DNA of 12,528 bases, taken from assembly GCA_949295395.1 (NCBI GenBank), contig CASFLB010000051.1, forward strand, positions 1 through 12,528. Reading direction: 5' to 3'. The notes beneath the pieces are model-generated. The model worked only from the letters and a program-made list of their open reading frames with translations, made no database searches and had not been told where the DNA came from. Origin of the DNA: an uncultured Pseudomonadota bacterium (lineage in GTDB: Bacteria; Pseudomonadota; Alphaproteobacteria; RF32; CAG-239). The translations under genes were made by a program, and so were the position numbers. Shown here piece after piece: positions 1 through 6,213 of the stretch; position 1 is the first letter of the stretch, and each line of letters opens with the position of its first letter.

Positions 1-103
1 ACGAGGCGAATAATAAGATTTTAGGAAGGAAAAAGCGGAGCCTACATAGAAGTAGGTGAGCATTTTTCCTATCCGCAAAATCTGTATTAGTCGCCCGTTA
101 TAC
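1..103. repeat. Large imperfect inverted repeat, unit 1 of 3 (left edge cut by window)
   Basis: Left arm 1-45 and right arm 52-103 are imperfectly complementary around a 6-base loop (46-51). The clearest blocks are CCTAC/GTAGG next to the loop, GGAAAAA against TTTTTCC, and GATTTT (18-23) against AAAATC (77-82). The outer part also pairs: the first bases of the window are a degenerate complement of the 84-103 segment, so the element probably begins just before position 1. No open reading frame of credible composition covers it. The right arm continues into a tail (86-114) that recurs, about three quarters identical, at the end of unit 3. Confidence 0.7.
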
Positions 104-245
104 GAGCTTTTCTACGACTTAAAACTGGGTAGAACAGTTACAGATAGAGGCATTTCTAGCTGCGAGAAAAATTTTAGTGTACAGAGTAGTACATGAATTT
201 TTCGAGACAGCGTAAAATGCCTCTAGATGACTTTTCAAAAAGTTC
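104..245. repeat. Large imperfect inverted repeat, unit 2 of 3
   Basis: The core hairpin spans 146-224. Arms of about 35 bases begin and end with AGAGGCATTT/AAATGCCTCT and close on GTAC-AGAGTA-GTAC (178-194 region, loop AGAGTA). Outer flanks CGAGCTTTT (104-112) and AAAAGTTCG (237-245) are also complementary with one wobble, giving a nested structure of about 140 bases. The apical GTACAGAGTAGTAC is identical to that of unit 3. The left flank holds about 20 extra unpaired bases (roughly 125-145), so this unit is less regular than the others. No gene is visible. Confidence 0.7.
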
Positions 246-363
246 GGAGAATGAGTCGAGTAGTAGGCGTCAAGGGCAAAAGTACCGCAGCGTACAGAGT
301 AGTACGTGAGGACACTTTTGACCCGCAGACAACGCACTAATCGACCATTATACGAACTTTTTT
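237..363. repeat. Large imperfect inverted repeat, unit 3 of 3, abutting the pnp stop codon
   Basis: Left arm 237-295 and right arm 302-363 pair around the loop AGAGTA (296-301). The outer parts match well (AAAAGTTCG at 237-245 against CGAACTTTT at 353-361, and GTCGA...TAG against CTAATCGAC). The inner parts match through CAAAAG/CTTTTG and CGTAC/GTACG. The whole is a structure of about 125 bases. The right end runs into the reverse complement of the pnp TAA. As minus-strand RNA, the far arm ends in a U tract, so the unit could also serve as the pnp terminator or 3' stabiliser; that role is inference. Confidence 0.75.
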
Positions 364-2479
364 ATTCGAGGTCTTCACCAGTCTCCTGATTAACTCTCTT
401 TGCGGAAAGCTTAATCTTACCACGATTGTCCGTGCCAAGACATTTTACCCAAATTGAGTCACCTTCTTTGTAGAAGTCAGAAACAGAAGCAATGCGCTCG
501 TTCTTGACTTCGGAAATGTGAACCAAACCTTCGGTTGTTCCGAGGAAGCGAACAAAAGCACCAAAATCCATAATCTTGGTAATAACACCATGATAGATTT
601 TGCCTTCTTCCGGCTCGGCAACAATACCGGTAATCCATTCAAGAGCGGCATCACCGTCTTCTTTCTTAAGCGAAGCAATTTTGATAACACCATCGTCGCT
701 GATATCAATTTTACAATGTGTTTTTTCGGTAATTTCACGAATAACTTTACCGCCTGAACCAATAACTTCACGAATTTTATCAACCGGAATCTTAATCGCA
801 ACAATACGCGGTGCTTTGTCCGAAACATGAGGACGCGGTTCAGAAATAGCCTTTGCCATCTCACCCAAAATATGGATACGGCCTTCGTGAGCCTGAGCCA
901 AAGCAGTTTTCATAATATCTTTGGTGATTGATGTGATTTTAATATCCATCTGCAAAGCGGTAACACCGTCTTTTGTACCGGCAACCTTGAAGTCCATATC
1001 GCCGAGGTGGTCTTCATCACCGAGAATATCGGTCAAAACGGCCACACGACCATCTTCTTCCTTAATCAAGCCCATAGCAATACCGGCAACGGGTTTAGCC
1101 ATTGGCACACCGGCAGACATCAAAGACATTGTTGTTCCGCAAACCGTCGCCATTGAAGAAGAACCGTTTGATTCCAAAATTTCAGAAACAACGCGAACCG
1201 TATAAGGGAATGTATCTTTATTTTTCGGCATCATCGGGTGAATAGCACGCCAAGCCAATTTTCCGTGACCGATTTCACGACGTCCGGGGCTACCAATACG
1301 ACCACATTCACCAACTGAGAACGGCGGGAAGTTATAGTTCAGCATAAAGTCTTCTTTATATTCTTCCATCAAACCATCAACAATTTGAGCATCTTCGCCC
1401 GTACCCAAAGTTGTCACAACCAAAGCCTGAGTTTCACCACGAGTAAAGATAGCTGAACCATGAGCCATCGGCAAAACATCAACTTCGCACCAAATCGGAC
1501 GAACAGTTTTGGTATCACGACCGTCAATACGCTTACCGGTTGTCAAAACTTTTTCGCGAACAACTTTGTGCATCAATTTTTCAATAGCGTCTTGAGCAAA
1601 CTTTTGGTCAAACTCATTTTCCGGATCAAGGGTAGCCTTAAATTCTTCAGAAGCCTGAGCAACAAGTTCACCACGTTTCAATTTATCGGTTTCTTTGAAA
1701 GCTTCTTCAAACTTAGAGATAAAGCCTTTTTCCAGTTTGTTGTAGAGCTCATCAAACTCCGGTGGGAATTTCGGCATTTCCCAACGCGGCTTTCCGGCTT
1801 CTTCAACCATTTCGTTAATCATGGCAATAACCGGCTGGAAGTTTTCAAATCCGAACATAACCGCGCCAAGCATGGTTTCCTCAGACAATTCCTGAGCTTC
1901 AGATTCAACCATCAGCACACCTTCAGAGGTACCGGCCACAGCCAGCTCAAGCTCAGATTCTTTTTGCTGTTCAATTGTCGGGTTCAAGATATATTCACCG
2001 TTTTTATAACCGATTTTAGCAGCACCGATAGGACCGAGGAACGGAATGCCAGAAACAGCTAAAGCGGCTGAAGCGGCAATCATAGCCACAACATCGGAAT
2101 CGGTCTGTTGATCATGAGAAAGAACGGTACAAATAACCTGAACTTCATTTTTAAAAGCATCCGGAAACAGCGGACGAATAGGTCTGTCAATCAAGCGAGA
2201 GATAAGAACTTCACGCTCAGAAGGTTTGCCTTCACGCTTCATAAATCCGCCGGGAATTTTACCGGTAGCATAATATTTTTCTTGATAATTAACGGTCAAA
2301 GGGAAGAAATCCTGATCGGGCGCAGCCTCTTTTGCGGCACAAACGGTAGCTAAAACCGTTGTTCCGCCATAAGTAGCCTCAACGGCACCGAGAGCCTGCT
2401 TCGCAACTTTACCTGTTTCCAACACCAACTTTCTGCCGCCCCAATCCAATTCTTTGCGGCAAATATTCAATTCGACCAT
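362..2479 (-). CDS. pnp: Polyribonucleotide nucleotidyltransferase (PNPase)
   Basis: This is the phosphorolytic 3'-5' exoribonuclease, which degrades RNA to nucleoside diphosphates and works in mRNA turnover, often in a degradosome. The 705-residue protein has the full family layout: first RNase PH-like domain, helical linker, second RNase PH-like core, KH domain and S1 domain. The second core carries GDEDHLGDMDFK; D488 and D494 correspond by spacing to the catalytic Asp pair of E. coli PNPase. The KH domain (about 556-615) has GSGG at 574-577, and the S1 domain lies at about 625-693. The start at 2479 follows AAAGG about 11 bases upstream. It lies 209 bases downstream of rpsO, separated by terminator-like hairpins, so it is probably partly read through from rpsO and partly from its own promoter. 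The sequence appears intact. Confidence 0.98.
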   Translation of the reverse strand: MVELNICRKELDWGGRKLVLETGKVAKQALGAVEATYGGTTVLATVCAAKEAAPDQDFFPLTVNYQEKYYATGKIPGGFMKREGKPSEREVLISRLIDRPIRPLFPDAFKNEVQVICTVLSHDQQTDSDVVAMIAASAALAVSGIPFLGPIGAAKIGYKNGEYILNPTIEQQKESELELAVAGTSEGVLMVESEAQELSEETMLGAVMFGFENFQPVIAMINEMVEEAGKPRWEMPKFPPEFDELYNKLEKGFISKFEEAFKETDKLKRGELVAQASEEFKATLDPENEFDQKFAQDAIEKLMHKVVREKVLTTGKRIDGRDTKTVRPIWCEVDVLPMAHGSAIFTRGETQALVVTTLGTGEDAQIVDGLMEEYKEDFMLNYNFPPFSVGECGRIGSPGRREIGHGKLAWRAIHPMMPKNKDTFPYTVRVVSEILESNGSSSMATVCGTTMSLMSAGVPMAKPVAGIAMGLIKEEDGRVAVLTDILGDEDHLGDMDFKVAGTKDGVTALQMDIKITSITKDIMKTALAQAHEGRIHILGEMAKAISEPRPHVSDKAPRIVAIKIPVDKIREVIGSGGKVIREITEKTHCKIDISDDGVIKIASLKKEDGDAALEWITGIVAEPEEGKIYHGVITKIMDFGAFVRFLGTTEGLVHISEVKNERIASVSDFYKEGDSIWVKCLGTDNRGKIKLSAKRVNQETGEDLE

Positions 2480-2497
2480 ATTTCAAACACCTTTCAT

Positions 2498-2515
2498 AAC
2501 ATCTTTAACATCTTT
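2498..2515 (-). repeat. Short tandem repeat in the pnp leader
   Basis: On the minus strand AAAGATGTT occurs twice in direct succession, 19 bases upstream of the pnp start codon. It may be chance, or a leader element near the translation start. No known motif is recognised. Confidence 0.45.
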
Positions 2516-2553
2516 ATAAACCTCACCCTGACTTGGTCATAAAAGCCACGGGA

Positions 2554-2582
2554 TTTTTAATAAAGCATAATAATTAAAACAA
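2554..2582 (-). promoter_or_regulatory. Possible pnp promoter
   Basis: Minus-strand TTGTTT (2582-2577) is followed after 17 bases by TAAAAA (2559-2554), about 75 bases upstream of the pnp start. The match to the sigma70 consensus is only moderate and the -35 overlaps the U tract of the preceding terminator. It is listed because pnp lies behind strong terminator-like hairpins and needs either readthrough or a promoter here. Confidence 0.3.
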
Positions 2583-2600
2583 AAGCCCCGAGGGGCAAAA
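2575..2600 (-). terminator. Compact intrinsic terminator between rpsO and pnp
   Basis: Minus-strand GCCC-CUCG-GGGC hairpin (2596-2585) is followed directly by UUUUGUUUU. It is the second of two tandem structures after rpsO. It would terminate or attenuate readthrough into pnp. Confidence 0.7.
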
Positions 2601-2679
2601 AAGCGCTTGGAAGAAAGAACTGAAAGCTAAAACTTTCTTTGCCGTCCAAAGAAAAAACGGCCTCTCCCTTCCAAACGCC
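2597..2679 (-). promoter_or_regulatory. Branched hairpin downstream of rpsO (terminator or ribonuclease III-type site)
   Basis: An outer 11-bp stem (2668-2678 with 2603-2613, one G-U pair) encloses two smaller hairpins. These are GCCGT/ACGGC (2661-2657 with 2645-2641) and GAAAG/CTTTC (2637-2633 with 2626-2622), giving a three-way junction. Six U residues (2602-2597) follow the outer stem, so it also has terminator form. In E. coli the rpsO-pnp spacer carries a hairpin cut by RNase III and used in PNPase autocontrol. A similar role here is inference from position and shape only. Confidence 0.55.
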
Positions 2680-2688
2680 AAGAGTCTC

Positions 2689-2958
2689 TTACTTACGCAG
2701 ATCCAGTTTCTTAATGATATCCTGATATCTGTCGCTGTTTTTAGCTTTAAGATAGTCGAGCAAGTGACGACGACGGCTAACCATCTTCATCAAGCCCAAA
2801 CGAGAGTGCAAATCTTTGTTGTGAACATTAAAATGCTCAATAAGTTTGTTAATACGAGCGGTCCAAATAGCGATTTGAACTTCCGGAGAACCGGTATCAT
2901 TCGGATTCAAACCAAATTTGCTAACAATATCTTTAACTTCATCTTGACTAATCGACAT
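2689..2958 (-). CDS. rpsO: 30S ribosomal protein S15
   Basis: S15 is a primary 16S rRNA-binding protein of the 30S platform. The 89-residue length is the family norm. Visible signature segments are NPNDTGSPEVQIA (19-31), the helix with HNKDLHSRLGLMKMVSRRR (46-64), and LLDYLK. The start at 2958 (MSISQDEV) was chosen over upstream in-frame codons because it gives canonical length and has AAAGGAAA about 7 bases upstream. Longer in-frame openings run into truB and are not credible. It begins 22 bases after the truB stop, so the two genes are probably co-transcribed. A branched hairpin and a second terminator follow. Confidence 0.97.
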   Translation of the reverse strand: MSISQDEVKDIVSKFGLNPNDTGSPEVQIAIWTARINKLIEHFNVHNKDLHSRLGLMKMVSRRRHLLDYLKAKNSDRYQDIIKKLDLRK

Positions 2959-2980
2959 CTGTATATTTCCTTTTTTAATT

Positions 2981-3904
2981 TTAAAGATTAAACACACGAA
3001 CGGGAGCAATTCTGCGCTCCTCGATTCGCACCACGGCCACCGGCTTACCCTCACAAACGGCAACCGCCTCTTGCCCGACAAGGTTTTGAACATCAAAAGC
3101 CTTTGGCGAGAGCGCCTGCCCGAGTTTAAGCTTAGCGGCCTCAGCTTCCGAAACAGCAATAACCGTGATGTCGCACAGAAATGTTTCTATCGGAAGCAAA
3201 ACTTCATTTAGGGCATCACCATACACCATATTTTCTAAATTTTCCAGTAAAATTTTATGTCTAAGGTCAAATTGCCCGCATTTTAAACGCCGAAGCTCTT
3301 GCAAATAGCCAAAAGTGCCGAGTTTTTGAGCAATATCATGCCCCAACGTGCGCACATAAGTCCCTTTTGAACAAACCACGCGGAACTTTGCCCGATTCGC
3401 TGGCAGAATGTCGACGAGTTCAAGTTCAAAAATTTCGACCTCGCGCGACGGAATGGAAAATTCAACCCCTTTCCGCGCCAAATCGTAGGCTCTTTGCCCA
3501 TTAATTTTAAGGGCGGAATAAGCCGGCGGCACCTGCATGATTTTGCCTAAAAAAGCTGGTAAAATATTAAGAATTTCTTCTTGCGTCGGAATTTTATCAC
3601 AGCGATTGATAATCTCGCCATCAGAATCATCGGTATTGGTCGCAGCCCCCCATTGCACCACAAATTCATATTCCTTAACCCCATCGGTGACAAAGGGTAA
3701 AAGTTTTGTCGCCTCACCGAAAGCAATCGGCAAAACACCGGTAGCAAAAGGGTCAAGTGTTCCGGCATGACCATTTTTCTTAGCCTTAAAAATCCGTTTT
3801 GTACGGCGCACAACCTCGGTTGAGCCCATTCCACGGGGTTTATCTATAATCAGCCAACCGTTTATGTCTTGCCCTTTATGTTTCATTCCAAAATTCCGTA
3901 ACAT
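2981..3904 (-). CDS. truB: tRNA pseudouridine(55) synthase TruB
   Basis: TruB converts U55 in the T-loop of tRNA to pseudouridine and also acts as a tRNA folding chaperone. The catalytic motif NGHAGTLDPFATGVLP is intact, with the nucleophile at D51 (counting from the first Met) and GEATKLL following. The C-terminal part (about 245-305) has the PUA-like pattern expected for bacterial TruB. Length is 307 residues from 3904, which has AAGG 7 bases upstream. A second Met at 3886 (MKHKGQ) would give 301 residues and is an alternative start. In most proteobacteria truB follows rbfA directly; here it has its own TTGACA promoter because two unknown genes lie between. rpsO follows 22 bases later. Confidence 0.96.
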   Translation of the reverse strand: MLRNFGMKHKGQDINGWLIIDKPRGMGSTEVVRRTKRIFKAKKNGHAGTLDPFATGVLPIAFGEATKLLPFVTDGVKEYEFVVQWGAATNTDDSDGEIINRCDKIPTQEEILNILPAFLGKIMQVPPAYSALKINGQRAYDLARKGVEFSIPSREVEIFELELVDILPANRAKFRVVCSKGTYVRTLGHDIAQKLGTFGYLQELRRLKCGQFDLRHKILLENLENMVYGDALNEVLLPIETFLCDITVIAVSEAEAAKLKLGQALSPKAFDVQNLVGQEAVAVCEGKPVAVVRIEERRIAPVRVFNL

Positions 3905-3922
3905 TAAAACCTTATACCGAAG

Positions 3923-3951
3923 GTGATAAAGGATAAACCACCCCCTGTCAA
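3923..3951 (-). promoter_or_regulatory. Sigma70-type promoter for truB-rpsO
   Basis: Minus-strand TTGACA (3951-3946), 17-base spacer, then TATCAC (3928-3923), 19 bases before the truB start. The -35 is a perfect consensus and the -10 is moderate. It sits right after the terminator of the upstream unknown gene. Confidence 0.7.
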
Positions 3952-3962
3952 CTGATTTAAAA

Positions 3963-3991
3963 CGAAAAAAGCCCTGCCATAAGCAGAGCTT
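3963..3991 (-). terminator. Intrinsic terminator of the unknown gene upstream of truB
   Basis: Minus-strand stem AAGCTCTGC/GCAGGGCTT (3991-3983 with 3977-3969, all nine pairs with one G-U) with a 5-base loop, followed by TTTTCGTTTT. It lies 7 bases after the TGA at 3998, supporting 3998 rather than 4135 as the natural gene end. Confidence 0.85.
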
Positions 3992-3997
3992 TTATTC

Positions 3998-4662
3998 TCA
4001 AAGAGCCGGTTTCAACCGACACAACCTTGCCAGCACATAGACTGAATCTTTCATAACTTCGCCAAAGCTTCGAGGGGCAGTTAAATACAAATAATCCGTA
4101 TTATCAACACCATAAGCCAAAGACATTGGCTTCTTCAAACTAAGCAATTCTTTCGGTTATCATACCAAACATCAAAACTCTTAAAATCCATTTCCGCACA
4201 AACAATCTGCTTAGGATTATATTCATTGCGAAAAACGGAAAAATAAGTTTTTTGCTTCAGACCGACATACTTGTCAAAGAATGAAAAACGGTTGCCATCA
4301 ACATACAAAGCACCATTTTCAACCAACGCCCCCAAGCGCTTAATTTTGTAATCAGGCCCAATTGCATAGTAGCAATCACCAACATATGATTTCATGCGCA
4401 TACCATTTTGATACTCGCCACTGCATGTTCCCGAAGGATAAACCAAATGTCCGCTTTTTACGCTAATGGAACGCACATGAGAAACCAACACCTCCAATGT
4501 CGGAAAACTAAGGATCATATTTAGCTTTGTTTCCGGACAATAAAGCACGGCCAGATTACGAAAAGTCCAAAACTCACCTTTTTCAACACGAGTTTCAATT
4601 CCACCGATTTCTCTTGATGATACTTTCAGCACGGCTGTTCCGTTTTGAATAATCTTTTCCAT
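3998..4662 (-). pseudogene. Unrecognised gene with an apparent frameshift near its 3' end
   Basis: The first frame runs from ATG at 4662 to TGA at 4135-4137 (175 residues). The next 140 bases are clearly coding in the -1 frame: after the shift they read ELLSLKKPMSLAYGVDN, then continue through LYLTAPRSFGEVMKD to TGA at 3998, right before the terminator. The shift must lie between 4137 and 4156, after the frame-2 stop codons and before the frame-1 stop. One extra base there would restore a protein of about 221 residues. No classical slippery heptamer is visible, so a recent mutation or sequencing error is likelier than programmed frameshifting. The product looks cytosolic, rich in aromatics and beta-prone, with no signal peptide or membrane segment. 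The family is not recognised. It shares its promoter and leader with the next gene upstream (4800-5639), though the proteins show no obvious similarity by eye. Confidence 0.75.
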
Positions 4663-4737
4663 AAATATATAGTTTTAAATTTGACATAAAAATAAATTCT
4701 CGATTTCTAAGAATACATCATTTTAGACAAAAGTCAA
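4663..4737 (-). promoter_or_regulatory. Promoter and AU-rich leader of the frameshifted unknown gene
   Basis: Minus-strand TTGACT (4737-4732), 16-base spacer, TATTCT (4715-4710), then 47 bases to the ATG. The leader has no Shine-Dalgarno sequence and contains ATTTATTTTTATGT (4697-4684). The same string occurs at the same distance from the ATG in the leader of the gene at 4800-5639. Confidence 0.65.
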
Positions 4738-4752
4738 GCTTTTTACACAAAA

Positions 4753-4785
4753 AAATACACTGTTCCCCATGTGAACAGTGTATTT
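4753..4785 (-). terminator. Intrinsic terminator of the unknown gene at 4800-5639
   Basis: A perfect 13-bp stem, AAATACACTGTTC with GAACAGTGTATTT around a 7-base loop, followed on the minus strand by a T-rich tract (TTTTTTTGTG counting the stem end). The outer A-T pairs make it nearly symmetrical, but its position after the stop at 4800 fits minus-strand use. Confidence 0.85.
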
Positions 4786-4799
4786 AAATTCCAAGACGA

Positions 4800-5639
4800 T
4801 TAAAATTCAAGCATATAAGACGATGTTTTTACAAACTCTTTATCTCCAACACAAATAAGACTATCTCCCAATCTAAAATGGGAAGAAGACGCAAGTTCAA
4901 TTTTCTGATTTTGGCTATCAAACCCCCATAATGTCGGAGGAAAATCATTTAATGACACGACCGTATTCATCCAAAAAGAACAATCTATTCCTTTATAAAG
5001 CCGTAAAAAAGAAGAAGTCTTTTCATCCCAACCAAACAAAGAAACGTTAGCATACGGTTGTGCTATTAATTTCAAAAAACAGTGGCGACGCGGTTTATAT
5101 AATCGACCGACCGGTGTCAAAACATCAAAACCGCCAGTCACTCGTTCACCAACGGCAAATGTTCCTTTATGGCAAAGGAAATAAGCAAACTCATAACCTT
5201 TCCAAATTGTTTCAACAACTTTACCTTTATCAAAATACCGAACCAGCAAAGTCCCATCAGGAAGATTTGTTGTAAACACACAAGCAAACAAATTTTTCTC
5301 ACCCAACAGAATACATTCTGTTCCAAAATACCAAAGGTTATCAAACATCTGATAAACAAACCCATAAGGGCAAAAAATAAAATTTTTAACCTGAAAAGGA
5401 AAAGCGTCAAACCTTGATTGAGAATAACGATAAAGTCTGAAAAGTCCGTTTAACTGCCGAAAGACCAACAAATCTCCGTTGTGAAAAACCAGAGAACCTT
5501 TGAGTTTATCATAACAGCGAACATACTTTTTATCACGTTCCGAATACAAATAAACCGCTTCAAGCTCACCGGCAAATGTCTGCGTCACCCCTTTTGACCG
5601 AATATACGTCTTCGTCTCGGTTAATACAAAAGATTTCAT
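4800..5639 (-). CDS. Unrecognised aromatic-rich, beta-prone protein
   Basis: 279 residues from ATG at 5639 (MKSFVLTETKTYIRSKG). An in-frame start 96 bases further upstream is rejected because that extension would contain this gene's own promoter and is hydrophobic, unlike the rest. No signal peptide, lipobox, membrane helix or known catalytic motif is visible. The sequence is rich in F, Y, W and G, with many short beta-type segments separated by turns (for example GLFRLYRYSQSRF, NLWYFGTECILLGEKNLF, VSLFGWDEKTSSFLRLY). This suggests a beta-propeller-like or WG/Kelch-like fold, but that is inference only. It sits between rbfA and truB with a private promoter and terminator, and its promoter-leader closely matches that of the neighbouring unknown gene, so the two are probably co-regulated members of a lineage-specific set. 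Confidence 0.85.
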   Translation of the reverse strand: MKSFVLTETKTYIRSKGVTQTFAGELEAVYLYSERDKKYVRCYDKLKGSLVFHNGDLLVFRQLNGLFRLYRYSQSRFDAFPFQVKNFIFCPYGFVYQMFDNLWYFGTECILLGEKNLFACVFTTNLPDGTLLVRYFDKGKVVETIWKGYEFAYFLCHKGTFAVGERVTGGFDVLTPVGRLYKPRRHCFLKLIAQPYANVSLFGWDEKTSSFLRLYKGIDCSFWMNTVVSLNDFPPTLWGFDSQNQKIELASSSHFRLGDSLICVGDKEFVKTSSYMLEF

Positions 5640-5714
5640 AATTATAAAGATTAAAATTAAACATAAAAATAAATCAAAGCAACCAAGAGATAGCACAAGT
5701 TTTGCATTTGTCAA
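5640..5714 (-). promoter_or_regulatory. Promoter and AU-rich leader of the unknown gene at 4800-5639
   Basis: Minus-strand TTGACA (5714-5709), 16-base spacer, TATCTC (5692-5687), then 47 bases to the ATG. No Shine-Dalgarno is visible. ATTTATTTTTATGT lies at 5674-5661. Spacing from -35 to ATG is identical, base for base, to that of the gene at 3998-4662. Confidence 0.65.
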
Positions 5715-5716
5715 AC

Positions 5717-5745
5717 AAAAAAAAAGAAGCCGCAAACGCGACTTC
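5717..5745 (-). terminator. Intrinsic terminator of rbfA
   Basis: Minus-strand GAAGTCGC-GTTT-GCGGCTTC (5745-5726, one G-U pair) followed by a run of nine T. It lies just after the rbfA stop and before the next gene's -35 box. Confidence 0.9.
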
Positions 5746-5763
5746 TACAACAATCACAAGGCG

Positions 5764-6153
5764 TTATTCTTCATCATTTTTAGCCAAATCACGCGCTACT
5801 TTCGGATTACGCAACAACTTTTCGATTTTATCAACTTCCTCAAAACTCTTATCAATTCTAAAATTAAGCTCCGGCACATAGCGCAATTCGGTCTTGGCCA
5901 TAATAACTTTGCGCAAATAATTTGCCGCAAGTTGCAACCCGCCGATAACCTGCTGTTCAGCCTCTTTTGATGAGGTAATGATATAAACGGAAGCATACTT
6001 CAAATCCGGAGAAACTTTAACTTCCATAACTGTAACAAGGGTGTTAATTCCTTGCAGATTGCGAATTTCATCACGCTCAATTTGCTTGGCAATAATTTTC
6101 TTAATTTCTTGTCCGACACGCAACTGCCGCTGAGAAGGTTCTTTATCAGCCAT
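5764..6153 (-). CDS. rbfA: 30S ribosome-binding factor A
   Basis: RbfA binds the immature 30S subunit near the 5' end of 16S rRNA and is needed for late maturation and cold adaptation. The 129-residue length is typical. Family features are the N-terminal SQRQLRVGQEIKKIIAKQ helix, a central KVSPDLKYASVYI strand, and the C-terminal LRYVPELNFRIDKSFEEVDKIEKLL, which match the KH-type fold. The start at 6153 (MADKEP) has AGGAG 8 bases upstream; longer in-frame starts would run through the promoter. In many bacteria rbfA follows infB and precedes truB. Here it follows rplI across a terminator, has its own promoter, and ends in its own terminator. Confidence 0.95.
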   Translation of the reverse strand: MADKEPSQRQLRVGQEIKKIIAKQIERDEIRNLQGINTLVTVMEVKVSPDLKYASVYIITSSKEAEQQVIGGLQLAANYLRKVIMAKTELRYVPELNFRIDKSFEEVDKIEKLLRNPKVARDLAKNDEE

Positions 6154-6183
6154 AAAACATCTCCTAAAACCAAATTTGCCACG

Positions 6184-6212
6184 ACTATACCACGAGCCTG
6201 CTTCTAAATCAA
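6184..6212 (-). promoter_or_regulatory. Sigma70-type promoter for rbfA
   Basis: Minus-strand TTGATT (6212-6207), 17-base spacer, TATAGT (6189-6184), 30 bases before the rbfA start. The -10 and spacing are good. It sits right after the rplI terminator. Confidence 0.7.
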
Positions 6213-6213
6213 G

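Noticed and set aside
119..337. A 72-residue opening on the minus strand inside the hairpin array
   Set aside because: It is wholly made of inverted-repeat arms, has no ribosome binding site, and its composition follows the repeat, not a protein.
1..363. CRISPR array, because three similar units follow each other
   Set aside because: Units are not identical direct repeats with unique spacers; they are long, diverged inverted repeats of 100-140 bases.
1460..2062. A 200-residue plus-strand opening inside pnp
   Set aside because: It is the complementary shadow of the conserved PNPase frame, with no start context and no recognisable domain.
2959..3159. Longer in-frame start for rpsO reaching into truB
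   Set aside because: The extension overlaps truB coding sequence, and the start at 2958 gives the exact S15 length and a binding site.
4130..4160. Programmed -1 frameshifting in the unknown gene
   Set aside because: No X-XXY-YYZ slippery heptamer is visible at the only possible shift interval; an indel explains it more simply.
5640..5735. Hydrophobic N-terminal extension of the unknown gene at 4800-5639, which could be read as a membrane anchor
   Set aside because: The extension contains the TTGACA promoter and the leader shared with the neighbouring gene, so it lies upstream of transcription start or is untranslated.
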